A stretch of DNA of 5,505 nt from Betaproteobacteria bacterium (GTDB taxonomy: Bacteria > Pseudomonadota > Gammaproteobacteria > Burkholderiales > SG8-39), in the NCBI GenBank assembly GCA_005882235.1, contig VBCT01000141.1, forward strand, positions 1 through 5,505. The letters run 5' to 3'. Every line of letters starts with the position of its first letter. Within the stretch, counting starts at the first letter, position 1. The notes beneath the pieces are model-generated. The model was not told where the DNA came from. It did not search any database and saw only the letters and a list, made by a program, of their open reading frames with translations. This document shows positions 1 through 5,505 of the stretch, piece by piece. A program made the translations under genes and the position numbers.

Positions 1-786
1 ATGCCCGACCTCGATGCAAGCTGCTCGCTCGATCTGGGTTGTCCGGTCGATGAATTTTCCCGTTTCTGCGACCAACACCCCGAGCGCACCGTGGTGGTCT
101 ATGCGAATACGAGCGCAGCGGTCAAGGCGCGTGCCGACTGGGTGGTCACCTCGGCTATCGCGCTCGAGGTGGTGCGCCACCTGCACGAACGAGGGGAAAA
201 GATCCTTTGGGCGCCTGACCGTCACCTCGGGGCCTACGTCCGGAGCCGGACGGGTGCCGACATGCTGTTGTGGCACGGCGCATGCGTCGTGCACGAGGAA
301 TTCAAGGCGCTGGAGCTGGGTATCCTGAAGAAAGAGCATCCGCGGGCGAAGGTGCTCGTCCATCCGGAATCACCCGCCGAGGTGATCAAGCTCGCCGACG
401 CGGTCGGCTCGACCACGCAGATCATCAATGCCGCGCAGGCGCTGGACGCCGACGAATTCATCGTCGCGACCGACAACGGGATGCTTCACAAACTGAGGAT
501 GCTGATGCCCGAAAAGCGCTTCATCGAGGCGCCCACCGCGGGCGCGAGCGCCACCTGCAAGAGTTGCGCGCATTGCCCCTGGATGGCGATGAACGGCCTC
601 GCGAACCTCGCCGAAGCGCTCGAGACCGGCGCGAACGAGATCCACATCGATCCGGAAGTCGGTCGCCGCGCGTACCGTCCGATCGATCGCATGCTCGCCT
701 TCGCCGAGCGCAGCAAGGTCGAGGTGCGCGCTTCCGGCGATCTCGTTCGCGACGGCGCGCTGTTCAGGAATGTCGGGCCGGCCTGA
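1..786 (+). CDS. nadA: Quinolinate synthase NadA, 5'-truncated by window edge
   Basis: NadA is the [4Fe-4S] cytoplasmic enzyme that condenses iminoaspartate with dihydroxyacetone phosphate to give quinolinate, in de novo NAD synthesis. The visible 261 residues carry the family's cysteine ligands: C8 in ASCSL, C95 in HGACVVHEEF, and C192 in the CKSCAHCPWMAMN block (C186, C189, C192). These match the ligands known in E. coli NadA (Cys113, Cys200, Cys297) with a constant offset of 105, so about 105 N-terminal residues lie outside the window and no indels interrupt the rest. Other conserved substrate-site pieces are Y34 and N36 (VVVYANTSAA), S51, H121 and E123 (VHPES), and the GSTTQI turn at 136-141. 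The ATG at base 1 is an internal Met, of the usual MPDxxAxCSL context, not the start. The C-terminus is complete (TGA at 784-786). Family assignment is very secure. Confidence 0.97.
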   Translation: MPDLDASCSLDLGCPVDEFSRFCDQHPERTVVVYANTSAAVKARADWVVTSAIALEVVRHLHERGEKILWAPDRHLGAYVRSRTGADMLLWHGACVVHEEFKALELGILKKEHPRAKVLVHPESPAEVIKLADAVGSTTQIINAAQALDADEFIVATDNGMLHKLRMLMPEKRFIEAPTAGASATCKSCAHCPWMAMNGLANLAEALETGANEIHIDPEVGRRAYRPIDRMLAFAERSKVEVRASGDLVRDGALFRNVGPA

Positions 787-794
787 ACCGGCCC
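775..794 (+). terminator. Hairpin over the nadA stop codon, possible weak terminator
   Basis: GGGCCGG (775-781) pairs perfectly with CCGGCCC (788-794) around a 6-base loop that contains the nadA stop codon. A run of uridines does not follow; only the short GTTT about six bases later is T-rich. It could help end or stabilise the nadA message, but it is not a textbook intrinsic terminator. The overlap with the stop codon means terminating ribosomes would cover it. Confidence 0.3.
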
Positions 795-824
795 ACGGGT
801 GTTTGCGAGGTAGCGCTGCTCCAC

Positions 825-853
825 TTGGCGCGGAAGGGGCGTCCGCGTATATT
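825..853 (+). promoter_or_regulatory. Candidate sigma70 promoter for the TAXI binding-protein gene
   Basis: TTGGCG (825-830; 4 of 6 matches to TTGACA) and TATATT (848-853; 5 of 6 to TATAAT) are separated by exactly 17 bases. The -10 box is an AT-rich island in otherwise GC-rich DNA, in the only sizeable spacer before the transporter. Transcription would start near 860, giving a leader of about 65 bases. Seen directly: the boxes and spacing. Inferred: that they are used. Confidence 0.5.
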
Positions 854-860
854 CCGGGTG

Positions 861-895
861 AACCGGACAGGCCGCAGCAGCGGTCGGAAGCGGTT
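861..895 (+). other. Possible 5' leader stem-loop before the TAXI gene
   Basis: AACCG (861-865) can pair with CGGTT (891-895). Inside it, GGCCGC (870-875) can pair with GCGGTC (880-885) through one G-T wobble, leaving a 4-base AGCA loop and a 4x5 internal loop. The element would sit at the very 5' end of a transcript from the promoter at 825-853 and leaves the ribosome site at 912-918 free. A role in mRNA stability is plausible, but short stems are common by chance at this GC content. Confidence 0.22.
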
Positions 896-924
896 GGGGA
901 AGAAACTTCACAGGAGGGAAATCG

Positions 925-1887
925 ATGAAGGTCTTTGCATCAGTCACTCTCGGAGCCGCGCTTGCGCTGGCAGGCGTTGCCCAGGCGCAGCAAAAGTACA
1001 GCTTGTCGATCGCCACCGGCGGCACCGGCGGCGTGTACTACCCGCTGGGCGGCGGGATGGCGAATATCCTGTCCAAGTACGTGCCGGGGCTGCAGGCAAC
1101 GGCCGAGGTGACCGGGGGCTCGGTGGACAACCTCAAGCTCATAGCGACCGGCAAGCCCTACATCGGGTTTTCCATGGCGGACGCCGGCCAGGACGCGTAC
1201 CGCGGCGAGGACAAGTTCAAGGGCGCGAAGGTGCCCCTGCGCACCCTGATGGTCCTGTACCCCAATCGCATGCACGTGGTCACGATCGACGGCATAGGCA
1301 TCACGAAGATGGCGGACCTCCGGGGCAAACGCGTCTCGACCGGTTCGCCGGGCAGCGCGACCGAGGTGATGGGGTTCCGCGTCATCGAAGCGGCGGGCCT
1401 CGACAAGGACCGTGACATGAAGCGCGAGCGGCTCGGCGTCGCCGAGTCGGTGAACGCGCTCAAGGATCGCAAGATCGATGCCTTCTTCTGGGTGGGCGGG
1501 CTGCCGACCGCGGCGGTGACCGACCTCGCCAACACGCCCGGCCTCAAGATCAGGATGATCGACCACGCCGACGCTGTCGCGGCGATGAACAGGAAGTACG
1601 GCCAGCTCTACATCGAGGACGTCATCCCGAAGGCGACTTACAGGGGCATGGATACGGACAATAGGCAGGCCACCGTGTGGAACATCCTCGTTTCGCATGA
1701 AAACCTGAGCAACCAGACCGCCTACAACATCGTCAAGACCATCTTCGACAAGCGCGACGACATGATCGCCGTGCACAAGGAGGCGGAGAATTTCAGGCTG
1801 GAGAACCAGAAGGCCGCCGCTTCGCCGATTCCCTTCCATCCCGGCGCGGTCAAGTATTTTGCAGAGCGGGGCGTGAGAATTCGTTAA
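925..1887 (+). CDS. TAXI-family TRAP transporter solute-binding protein
   Basis: Periplasmic receptor of a tripartite ATP-independent periplasmic (TRAP) transporter of the TAXI class. It captures the solute and delivers it to the membrane permease encoded at 3204-5237. The 320-residue length is normal for the family. Residues 1-21 form a Sec signal peptide (Lys at 2, hydrophobic core, AQA then QQ), with cleavage predicted after A21. The mature start has the hallmark ATGGTGGVYYPLGGGMANIL stretch (30-49); further family blocks are STGSPGSATEVMGF (138-151), KIDAFFWVGGLPTAAVTDLA (183-202) and the terminal FHPGAVKYFAERG (304-316). A strong ribosome site, AGGAGGG at 912-918, lies six bases before the ATG and fixes the start. 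TAXI proteins with known ligands bind organic acids such as glutamate; the ligand here cannot be read from sequence. A promoter candidate precedes it and a GC-rich hairpin follows it. Unusually, the permease gene is not the next gene. Confidence 0.95.
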   Translation: MKVFASVTLGAALALAGVAQAQQKYSLSIATGGTGGVYYPLGGGMANILSKYVPGLQATAEVTGGSVDNLKLIATGKPYIGFSMADAGQDAYRGEDKFKGAKVPLRTLMVLYPNRMHVVTIDGIGITKMADLRGKRVSTGSPGSATEVMGFRVIEAAGLDKDRDMKRERLGVAESVNALKDRKIDAFFWVGGLPTAAVTDLANTPGLKIRMIDHADAVAAMNRKYGQLYIEDVIPKATYRGMDTDNRQATVWNILVSHENLSNQTAYNIVKTIFDKRDDMIAVHKEAENFRLENQKAAASPIPFHPGAVKYFAERGVRIR

Positions 1888-1897
1888 GGCCGGACGC

Positions 1898-1923
1898 GGC
1901 CCGCGCTTTCCAAGGCGCGGGTC
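1898..1923 (+). terminator. GC-rich hairpin after the TAXI gene, terminator or attenuator
   Basis: CCCGCGC (1900-1906) pairs perfectly with GCGCGGG (1915-1921). Outward extension gives G1898-C1923 and a G-T wobble, and inward extension gives a wobble and a T-A pair, leaving a 4-base loop. It begins 11 bases after the TAXI stop codon. No clear T run follows (only CGCTTGC), so it may cause partial termination or protect the upstream mRNA 3' end rather than stop transcription fully. Such hairpins after binding-protein genes are a known way to keep the binding protein more abundant than its permease. Confidence 0.5.
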
Positions 1924-1979
1924 CGCTTGCGGGATCACGGGCTCGAAGCGCAGAATGTTCGCGAGGGGCGAACTTATTC

Positions 1980-3137
1980 ATGTTTCTCAAAGCGCTATCG
2001 ATCACAGGGTGTTTCATCGTCTTAGCGGGATGTGCCGCAGCGCCGCGCGCGCCCCTGCCCGCGCATCTTCTGTGGCAGGACCAGGCTTTCGCCTACGATG
2101 CGGCTCTGGTCTCGGTGAGCAAGCGGGATCTTTTCCAGCTCGACGCCGCGCTTCTATCGAAACTGAACGATCCACGAATTCAAAATTCCAGCGCGCAGTA
2201 TCGCCTGAATCACTTGGTCTCGCTCCTATTTGAGCCGGAGACCAAGGATTTTTCCTATTCGAGGAACCATTCGACGATCGCCGCGGAAACGTGGCGTCGC
2301 AAAAGCGGCGATTGTCTTTCACTGACCGTCCTGTCGTATTCGCTGGCAAAAGCTCTGGACATGCCGGTGCAGATGCAGGAAGTCCGCGTCCCCGTTGTTT
2401 TCGACCGACGCGGCAGCGTCGAGTTTCTCAATCGCCACGTGAATCTGCTCATTAGCGGCAGAAGCGACGGTGGGTTGTACGTCAAGGACGGATTGATGCG
2501 ATCCGGAGACGTGATCATCGATTTCGAACCTCAAGTCGCTTCGCGAAGGGAGGGGACGGTCCTGTCCGACGACGGCATTGTTGCGCGCTTTTACAACAAC
2601 GTTGCGGCGGAATATCTGGCGCAAGGCGACCTGACTTCGGCTTATGCCCATTTCAAGGCGGCGGTGCTCGCGGACCCGGGCTATTCACCGAGTTACAGCA
2701 ATTTGGCGCAACTCTATACGCGAAAAGGCTTCCTTCAGAGCGCGGAACAATTGTTGTTGTACGCGGTTGCACTCAACGATGACGCGGATATCGCGTTGCG
2801 TTCGCTGCACCAGCTGTTGGTATCCCAAGGTCGCGAATCGGAAGCCTTGAAGTACGCGGAAATTCTGCAGGCAAGGCAAGAGAAGGACCCGTATTACTGG
2901 CTCGGCGTCGGACTCCATCACCTCCAGGAAGGGAATTATTCGAAAGCCGTCAACGCTCTTGAGCGGGCGCAGGACCTGACCCGGGGATTTCAGGAAGTGC
3001 ACCGCTATTTGGCCATTGCCTATTGGCGGGCCGGCAAGCCGATTCAGGCGAAGAATCAACTCTCGGTGCTGTCGTCGTTGATGGTTCAGGATCTGGAGTT
3101 CGCCGCGCTGGGCAGAGAAAATCAACAGACCCCCTGA
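1980..3137 (+). CDS. Lipoprotein with transglutaminase-like domain and TPR repeats
   Basis: A 385-residue predicted lipoprotein of unknown specific role. Residues 1-17 are a lipoprotein signal peptide ending in the lipobox LAGC, with C18 as the lipidated residue. Ala at +2 (no Asp) favours the outer membrane, facing the periplasm. Residues about 75-185 resemble the transglutaminase/cysteine-protease fold: C112 in RKSGDCLSLT at the head of a helix, H153 in NRHVNLLIS and D181 in VIIDFEP, in the Cys-His-Asp order and spacing of that superfamily. From about 204 to 373 come roughly five TPR units, the clearest being 204-237 (AAEYLAQGDLTSAYAHFKAA), 238-271 and 306-339 (LHHLQEGNYSKAVNALERA), suited to protein binding. 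The start is supported by the signal peptide; GAGGGG at 1963-1968 is a moderate ribosome site, 11 bases away. Sampled 60-base rows are 47-53% GC, against 72-78% in neighbouring genes, suggesting separate ancestry. Peptidase, amidase or purely structural activity all remain possible. Confidence 0.85.
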   Translation: MFLKALSITGCFIVLAGCAAAPRAPLPAHLLWQDQAFAYDAALVSVSKRDLFQLDAALLSKLNDPRIQNSSAQYRLNHLVSLLFEPETKDFSYSRNHSTIAAETWRRKSGDCLSLTVLSYSLAKALDMPVQMQEVRVPVVFDRRGSVEFLNRHVNLLISGRSDGGLYVKDGLMRSGDVIIDFEPQVASRREGTVLSDDGIVARFYNNVAAEYLAQGDLTSAYAHFKAAVLADPGYSPSYSNLAQLYTRKGFLQSAEQLLLYAVALNDDADIALRSLHQLLVSQGRESEALKYAEILQARQEKDPYYWLGVGLHHLQEGNYSKAVNALERAQDLTRGFQEVHRYLAIAYWRAGKPIQAKNQLSVLSSLMVQDLEFAALGRENQQTP

Positions 3138-3153
3138 GGATCGGATCGCCAAG

Positions 3154-3168
3154 CGGCGTGTCACGCCG
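3154..3168. promoter_or_regulatory. 15-base perfect palindrome, possible operator or short hairpin
   Basis: CGGCGTGTCACGCCG has 7-base arms (3154-3160 and 3162-3168) perfectly symmetric about a central T. It lies 17 bases after the lipoprotein stop and overlaps the proposed -35 box of the next promoter, the classic place for a repressor site. As RNA it would fold with a 6-pair stem and 3-base loop. No T run follows, so an intrinsic terminator is less likely. Function is inferred only from symmetry and position. Confidence 0.35.
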
Positions 3169-3185
3169 GCGGGCTGTGCTAGCAT
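3158..3185 (+). promoter_or_regulatory. Candidate extended -10 promoter for the TRAP permease gene
   Basis: GTGTCA (3158-3163; 4 of 6 to TTGACA) is followed after 16 bases by TAGCAT (3180-3185; 4 of 6 to TATAAT). The -10 box is preceded by TG and one base (TGCTAGCAT), the extended -10 form. Transcription would begin near 3192, just ahead of the AGGAGGG ribosome site, leaving a leader of only about 12 bases. Plausible but modest matches. Confidence 0.35.
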
Positions 3186-3203
3186 GCGCGCCGAGGAGGG
3201 CGG

Positions 3204-5237
3204 ATGAGCGAGATCGCGAGGCCGGCAGCCGATGAGCCGGCAATCGACGCCGAGGCGCTGAAAAAAGCCGAGCAGTTCATCGAGGCGGAGGAGGGCGCTA
3301 GCAACAAGTTGCGCGGCGCGCTCGGTATCTTCGTCTCAGCGACGGCGGTGGTGATGTCGCTGTTCCACCTCTACAGCGCGTACGCGATCGTGCCGACGCA
3401 GGTGCTGCGCCCGGTGCACGTCGGCTTCGTGCTGTTTCTCAGCTACCTGCTGTTTCCCGCCTCGAAGCGCTACCGCCACCGCATCATGTGGTGGGACTGG
3501 GTGGCCGCGTTCGGAGCCGTCGCGGTGATCGCGTACATCCTCCAGGGCGGCGATGATATCTGGGACCGCAACACTTCGCCGGACAACTGGGACATCGTCT
3601 TCGGCGTCGCGCTCATCCTCCTGATCCTCGAAGGCATGCGCCGCGCCTCGGGCTGGGTCATGCCGATCGTGGTGGCCTCCTTCGTCGTCTACGCACTTTT
3701 CGGCGAGCAGCTTCCCGGATCGTGGGCGCATCGCAGCTACGAAGTCGGTCGGCTCGTGGGACATCTGTATATGACGCTCGAAGGCATCTTCGGCGTCGCC
3801 GTGGACGTCTCTTCCTCGCTCATCATTCTGTTCACGATCTATGGGGCGTTCCTGCAGTTTTCCGGTGCCGGCAAGTTCTTCATCGATTTCTCGTTCTCCG
3901 CCATGGGCGGAAAGTCCACCAGCGCAGGCCGTACGGTGGTGCTCGCTTCGTTCCTCCTCGGCGGTCCGTCGGGGAGCGGCGTGGCGACCACGGTGACGCT
4001 GGGCTCAGTCGCCTACCCGATGCTCGTCAAGGCCGGATACGGCAAGGACGCGGCGGGCGGGCTGCTCGCGGCGGGGGGCCTGGGCGCGATCATCTCGCCG
4101 CCTGTGCTCGGCGCGGCGGCTTTCCTCATCGCCGAGTTCCTGAAAATCTCCTATCTCGACGTGCTCTTGATGGCGACGATCCCGACCTGCCTTTACTACT
4201 TCGCGTTGTATCTCATGGTCGAGATCGACGCGCGCAAATTCGGCATGAGCACTGTGAAGTATGTGCAGGTCGAATCGCTGTGGAGCTTGACGAAAAATTA
4301 CTGGTTCCACTTCCTGTCGCTGGTGTCGATCGTCGTATTCATGCTCATGGGATATTCACCGGTGCTGTCGGTGTTCTGGGCGACGGTGTTCTCTTTTGCA
4401 ACGAGCTTTTTGCATCGCGATTGCGCCTTGTTCTCCTACGACCTGTTCCGCGGGCGCGAGCCGCTGGTACGGGGAATCTTCGCGTCGAAATTCTTCAAGG
4501 CGCTCGAGGCGGGCTCGACCGGGGTGCTCAACGTCGCGACCACCTGCGCCGGCGCCGGCATCATCGTCGGCGTAGTGACGCTCACGGGTCTGGGCCTCAA
4601 ATTCAGCTCGATCATCATCGAATATGCCGGAGGGTCGCTGCTCCTGACGGCGATCTACACTTCGCTCATTGTCTGGATCGTGGGCCTTGCCGTTCCGGTG
4701 ACCGCCTCCTACATCATCTGCGCGGTGATCGCGGCGCCGGCGCTGATCAAGCTGGGGGTGCCCGACTTCGCCGCGCACATGTTCATCTTCTATTACGCGG
4801 TCCTCTCGGAAGTCTCGCCGCCGACCGCGCTCTCGCCCTTCGCCGCCGCCGCGATCACCGGCGGCGATCCGTACCGCACCACGCTGCAATCGTGGAAATA
4901 CACCATGCCCGCGTTTCTCGTGCCCTTCATGTTCGTGCTCGATCCCTCCGGCGTGGGACTGCTACTCACGGGCTCGATCAAAACGCTCGGCAACGCCGAT
5001 TGGGGCTCCATCGCTCTCGTCACGATCACCGCCGCGCTGGGCATCGCCGCGCTCGCGGGCGGCGTACAAGGTTGGCTGTTCAAGCGCACGACCTGGATCG
5101 AACGGGTGATGCTGATCGTCGCGGGACTGGCGCTCGTGTACCCGACCACGACGGCTGATATCGTCGGCCTGGGCCTGTTCGCCGTGGTCGTCGCGATCCA
5201 GCTCCTTCGCATTCGCGCCGCGCGCCAGCCCGCATGA
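3204..5237 (+). CDS. TRAP transporter fused permease (small and large subunits), TAXI type
   Basis: Inner-membrane permease that couples uptake of the solute handed over by the TAXI binding protein to an ion gradient. At 677 residues it is the fused form, with DctQ-like and DctM-like parts in one chain. Residues 1-36 are hydrophilic and charged, probably a cytoplasmic helix. Hydrophobic segments at about 37-60, 70-85, 97-114, 129-146 and 151-167 make the small-subunit region. From about 185 the large-subunit region follows, with its two pseudo-repeats: GGPSGSGVATTVTLGSVAYP (253-272) with GGLGAIISPPVLGAAAFLIAEF (291-312), then VLNVATTCAGAGIIVGVV (441-458) with VPVTASYIICAVIAAPAL (497-514) and LSEVSPPTALSPFAAAAITG (534-553). 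Extra helices at about 604-623, 632-648 and 652-669 end the protein. The start is set by AGGAGGG (3194-3200), rather close to the ATG with 3 bases between. It lies 1.3 kb from its partner binding-protein gene, with the lipoprotein gene in between. Substrate unknown. Confidence 0.95.
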   Translation: MSEIARPAADEPAIDAEALKKAEQFIEAEEGASNKLRGALGIFVSATAVVMSLFHLYSAYAIVPTQVLRPVHVGFVLFLSYLLFPASKRYRHRIMWWDWVAAFGAVAVIAYILQGGDDIWDRNTSPDNWDIVFGVALILLILEGMRRASGWVMPIVVASFVVYALFGEQLPGSWAHRSYEVGRLVGHLYMTLEGIFGVAVDVSSSLIILFTIYGAFLQFSGAGKFFIDFSFSAMGGKSTSAGRTVVLASFLLGGPSGSGVATTVTLGSVAYPMLVKAGYGKDAAGGLLAAGGLGAIISPPVLGAAAFLIAEFLKISYLDVLLMATIPTCLYYFALYLMVEIDARKFGMSTVKYVQVESLWSLTKNYWFHFLSLVSIVVFMLMGYSPVLSVFWATVFSFATSFLHRDCALFSYDLFRGREPLVRGIFASKFFKALEAGSTGVLNVATTCAGAGIIVGVVTLTGLGLKFSSIIIEYAGGSLLLTAIYTSLIVWIVGLAVPVTASYIICAVIAAPALIKLGVPDFAAHMFIFYYAVLSEVSPPTALSPFAAAAITGGDPYRTTLQSWKYTMPAFLVPFMFVLDPSGVGLLLTGSIKTLGNADWGSIALVTITAALGIAALAGGVQGWLFKRTTWIERVMLIVAGLALVYPTTTADIVGLGLFAVVVAIQLLRIRAARQPA

Positions 5238-5505
5238 ACCCAGTGACGCGCACGCGCACCGCAGGCGCAGCCTATCAGGCGAAACTGCCGACGCCATTCG
5301 CGCTCCTCGGTATCCGCACCGAAGGCGATGTGCTCGCGGACATCACGCTCCTGCCGAAATCGGCCGGAGCGCTTGCGCCGAGGGACCGGCTTGCGGCGCG
5401 GGCGTGCGCGCAAATCGAGCGCTACCTCGAGGATTGCGAATTCCGCTTCGATCTGCCGATCGCGTTTCAAGGCACGCCGTTCCAGCGCCGCGTCTGGAGG
5501 CAAAT
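5234..5505 (+). CDS. ogt: Methylated-DNA-protein cysteine methyltransferase, 3'-truncated by window edge
   Basis: Suicide DNA-repair protein of the Ogt/MGMT family, which moves the alkyl group from O6-alkylguanine (and O4-alkylthymine) onto its own cysteine. Ninety codons are visible. The N-terminal ribonuclease-H-like domain begins YQAKLPTPFALLGIRTEGD (14-32) and runs through the helix LAARACAQIERYLED (53-67). The start of the helical DNA-binding domain is FQGTPFQRRVWRQ (78-90), matching the family's GTxFQxxVW signature. The catalytic PCHRV motif would lie beyond the window edge, so activity cannot be judged. The ATG overlaps the permease stop as ATGA (5234-5237), and I see no ribosome site before it, which points to translational coupling with the permease. 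A GTG at residue 4 is an alternative start. The ogt symbol is by family resemblance; the exact paralogue is uncertain. Confidence 0.86.
   Translation, partial: MNPVTRTRTAGAAYQAKLPTPFALLGIRTEGDVLADITLLPKSAGALAPRDRLAARACAQIERYLEDCEFRFDLPIAFQGTPFQRRVWRQ

Noticed and set aside
1..3. ATG at the first base as the start of the first gene.
   Set aside because: Alignment of the cysteine ligands to E. coli NadA shows that about 105 residues precede it; it is the internal Met of the MPDxxAxCSL motif.
784..866. Direct repeat TGAACCGG at 784-791 and 859-866.
   Set aside because: Eight bases repeated once at this composition is compatible with chance, and no third copy or symmetric arrangement was seen.
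270..1415. Open frame of 381 codons spanning from nadA into the TAXI gene.
   Set aside because: It overlaps two confidently identified genes in another frame and is a low-complexity Arg/Gly/Ala product typical of GC-rich shadows.
940..1938. Long open frame of 332 codons on the minus strand, opposite the TAXI gene.
   Set aside because: It mirrors the codons of a well-supported gene. High GC at third positions removes stops from the antisense frames, and its translation is rich in Arg, His, Val and Asp with no recognisable domain.
1927..1956. TTGCGG-18-CAGAAT as a promoter for the lipoprotein gene.
   Set aside because: Only 3 of 6 and 4 of 6 matches, and the implied start near 1963 would fall in the ribosome site. 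Too weak to annotate, although a promoter somewhere here is possible.
3722..5158. Open frame of 478 codons on the plus strand inside the permease gene.
   Set aside because: It is an out-of-frame reading of the permease, extremely rich in Arg and Gly, with no family features. The permease frame has clear membrane segments and motifs.
4793..5503. Minus-strand open frame of 236 codons across the permease and ogt junction.
   Set aside because: The plus-strand alkyltransferase frame starting at 5234 has family motifs (GTPFQRRVW) and an ATGA overlap; the minus frame has none.

Overview
The window looks like a stretch of chromosome from a GC-rich proteobacterium. A betaproteobacterium is the most likely source. 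This rests on the E. coli-type CxxCxxC NadA, the strongly GC-ending codons of most genes, and the TAXI-type TRAP transporter style; the order-level placement is inference. All five genes are on the + strand. I see no mobile element, CRISPR array, tRNA or rRNA.

Layout: (1) 1-786 is the C-terminal two thirds of quinolinate synthase (nadA), cut by the left edge; its stop codon lies in the loop of a small GC-rich hairpin. (2) 787-924 is a gene-free spacer with a good sigma70-type promoter candidate and a structured leader. (3) 925-1887 encodes a secreted TAXI-family TRAP solute-binding protein. (4) 1888-1979 holds a strong GC-rich hairpin. (5) 1980-3137 encodes a predicted outer-membrane lipoprotein with a transglutaminase-like Cys-His-Asp domain followed by TPR repeats; its base composition is clearly more AT-rich than its neighbours. 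(6) 3138-3203 holds a 15-base perfect odd palindrome overlapping a possible promoter. (7) 3204-5237 encodes a fused (small plus large subunit) TRAP permease. (8) 5234-5505 is the start of a methylated-DNA-protein cysteine methyltransferase (Ogt/MGMT family), overlapping the permease by ATGA and cut by the right edge.

How they work together: the binding protein and the fused permease are the two parts of one TAXI-TRAP uptake system. The first captures an unknown, probably anionic, solute in the periplasm, and the second carries it across the inner membrane using an ion gradient. They are separated by the atypical lipoprotein gene, which has no evident link to transport and may be a later insertion. 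nadA (NAD biosynthesis) and the alkyltransferase (DNA repair) are housekeeping neighbours, the latter probably translationally coupled to the permease. The least ordinary part is the lipoprotein and the two regulatory-looking spacers around it. I did not find convincing evidence of a wholly new system.
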